The translations under genes and the position numbers were made by a program. Source: an uncultured Eubacterium sp. (GTDB lineage Bacteria; Bacillota; Clostridia; Lachnospirales; Lachnospiraceae). From it: DNA of 49,684 nt. Positions 49,582-49,684 of this stretch are shown here, one piece after another (position 1 is the first letter of the stretch; each line of letters starts with the position of its first letter). The stretch spans positions 1 to 49,684 of the forward strand of contig NZ_CAKRAS010000017.1 of NCBI RefSeq assembly GCF_934295145.1. The letters run 5' to 3'. The notes beneath the pieces were generated by a model. The model searched no databases, was not told where the DNA came from, and saw nothing but the letters and a program-made list of their open reading frames with translations.

Positions 49582-49684
49582 ACAAAAGTTGCTGAACAAC
49601 AGCAGAGCACAAAGAACTTTGATAACTGAACAGTGAAATAACCTTGAAAGATTCATTGAGAACAGCGAAGCAATTCGCGATTTA
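49582..49684 (+). other. rRNA operon leader, 16S gene lies beyond the window
   Basis: The sequence AAGAACTTTGATAACTGAACAGTG near 49612-49635 resembles the conserved leader just upstream of clostridial 16S rRNA genes. The 16S start itself is not reached. The tandem strong promoters and the leader together support an rRNA operon starting here. Confidence 0.75.

Overview
The window looks like a chromosome segment from a Gram-positive, low-to-moderate GC member of the class Clostridia, most likely Lachnospiraceae (a Blautia-like gut anaerobe is a guess). Reasons: strong AAGGAGG-type ribosome binding sites, SecA with a C-terminal SEC-C zinc motif, a c-di-AMP cyclase/YbbR pair, DUF6472, DUF975, DUF2752, DUF3791 and DUF3990 family proteins, UPF0735 next to hom, and an rRNA leader of clostridial type. 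Most of the window is ordinary core chromosome. There is one AT-rich accessory patch (about 10.9-14.0 kb) and one gene-free stretch with degenerate repeats (about 1.3-2.2 kb).

Layout. 0-2.6 kb: tail of a YbjQ-type gene, a DegV lipid-binding protein, a decayed 55-bp repeat array and a small TSCPD protein. 2.6-5.5 kb: secA. 5.5-8.7 kb: an OmpR/HK two-component pair divergent from a DAPG/phloretin-hydrolase-like gene. 8.8-10.9 kb: a DUF6472 protein, the MgtE Mg2+ transporter, and its unusual upstream region with a structured hairpin and a 29-codon ORF. 11.3-13.9 kb: accessory patch with a membrane-anchored alpha/beta hydrolase, an XRE regulator and a three-gene DUF3791-DUF3990-small protein module that resembles an ADP-ribosyltransferase toxin-antitoxin locus. 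14.0-18.9 kb: uvrB-uvrA.

19.3-23.2 kb: mreB, recD2, comF. 23.4-31.5 kb: two unknown membrane proteins, cdaA, cdaR, an HPr-like protein, cysD, cysNC and glmM. The widely conserved cdaA-cdaR-glmM order is kept but split by HPr and sulfate-activation genes. 31.6-32.7 kb: prfB with a +1 programmed frameshift. 32.8-36.0 kb: an SPFH/zinc-ribbon/TPM membrane-associated cluster. 36.2-40.3 kb: aspartate-family amino-acid operon (ACT protein, hom, an apgM homologue likely acting as homoserine kinase, and lysC with an internal start for a beta subunit). 40.4-42.1 kb: three small membrane proteins. 42.2-49.1 kb: tex, then tsaE-tsaB-rimI-small Cys protein-RNase Z-like-tsaD-ispD, joining t6A tRNA modification, tRNA 3' processing and isoprenoid synthesis. 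49.1-49.7 kb: two tRNA-Ser genes and the double-promoter leader of an rRNA operon whose 16S gene lies beyond the window.

No CRISPR array, prophage or intact insertion sequence was seen. The least ordinary parts are the DUF3791-DUF3990 module with its palindromes, the repeat array upstream of degV, and the mgtE upstream region. All calls are from reading the sequence; no database search was run.
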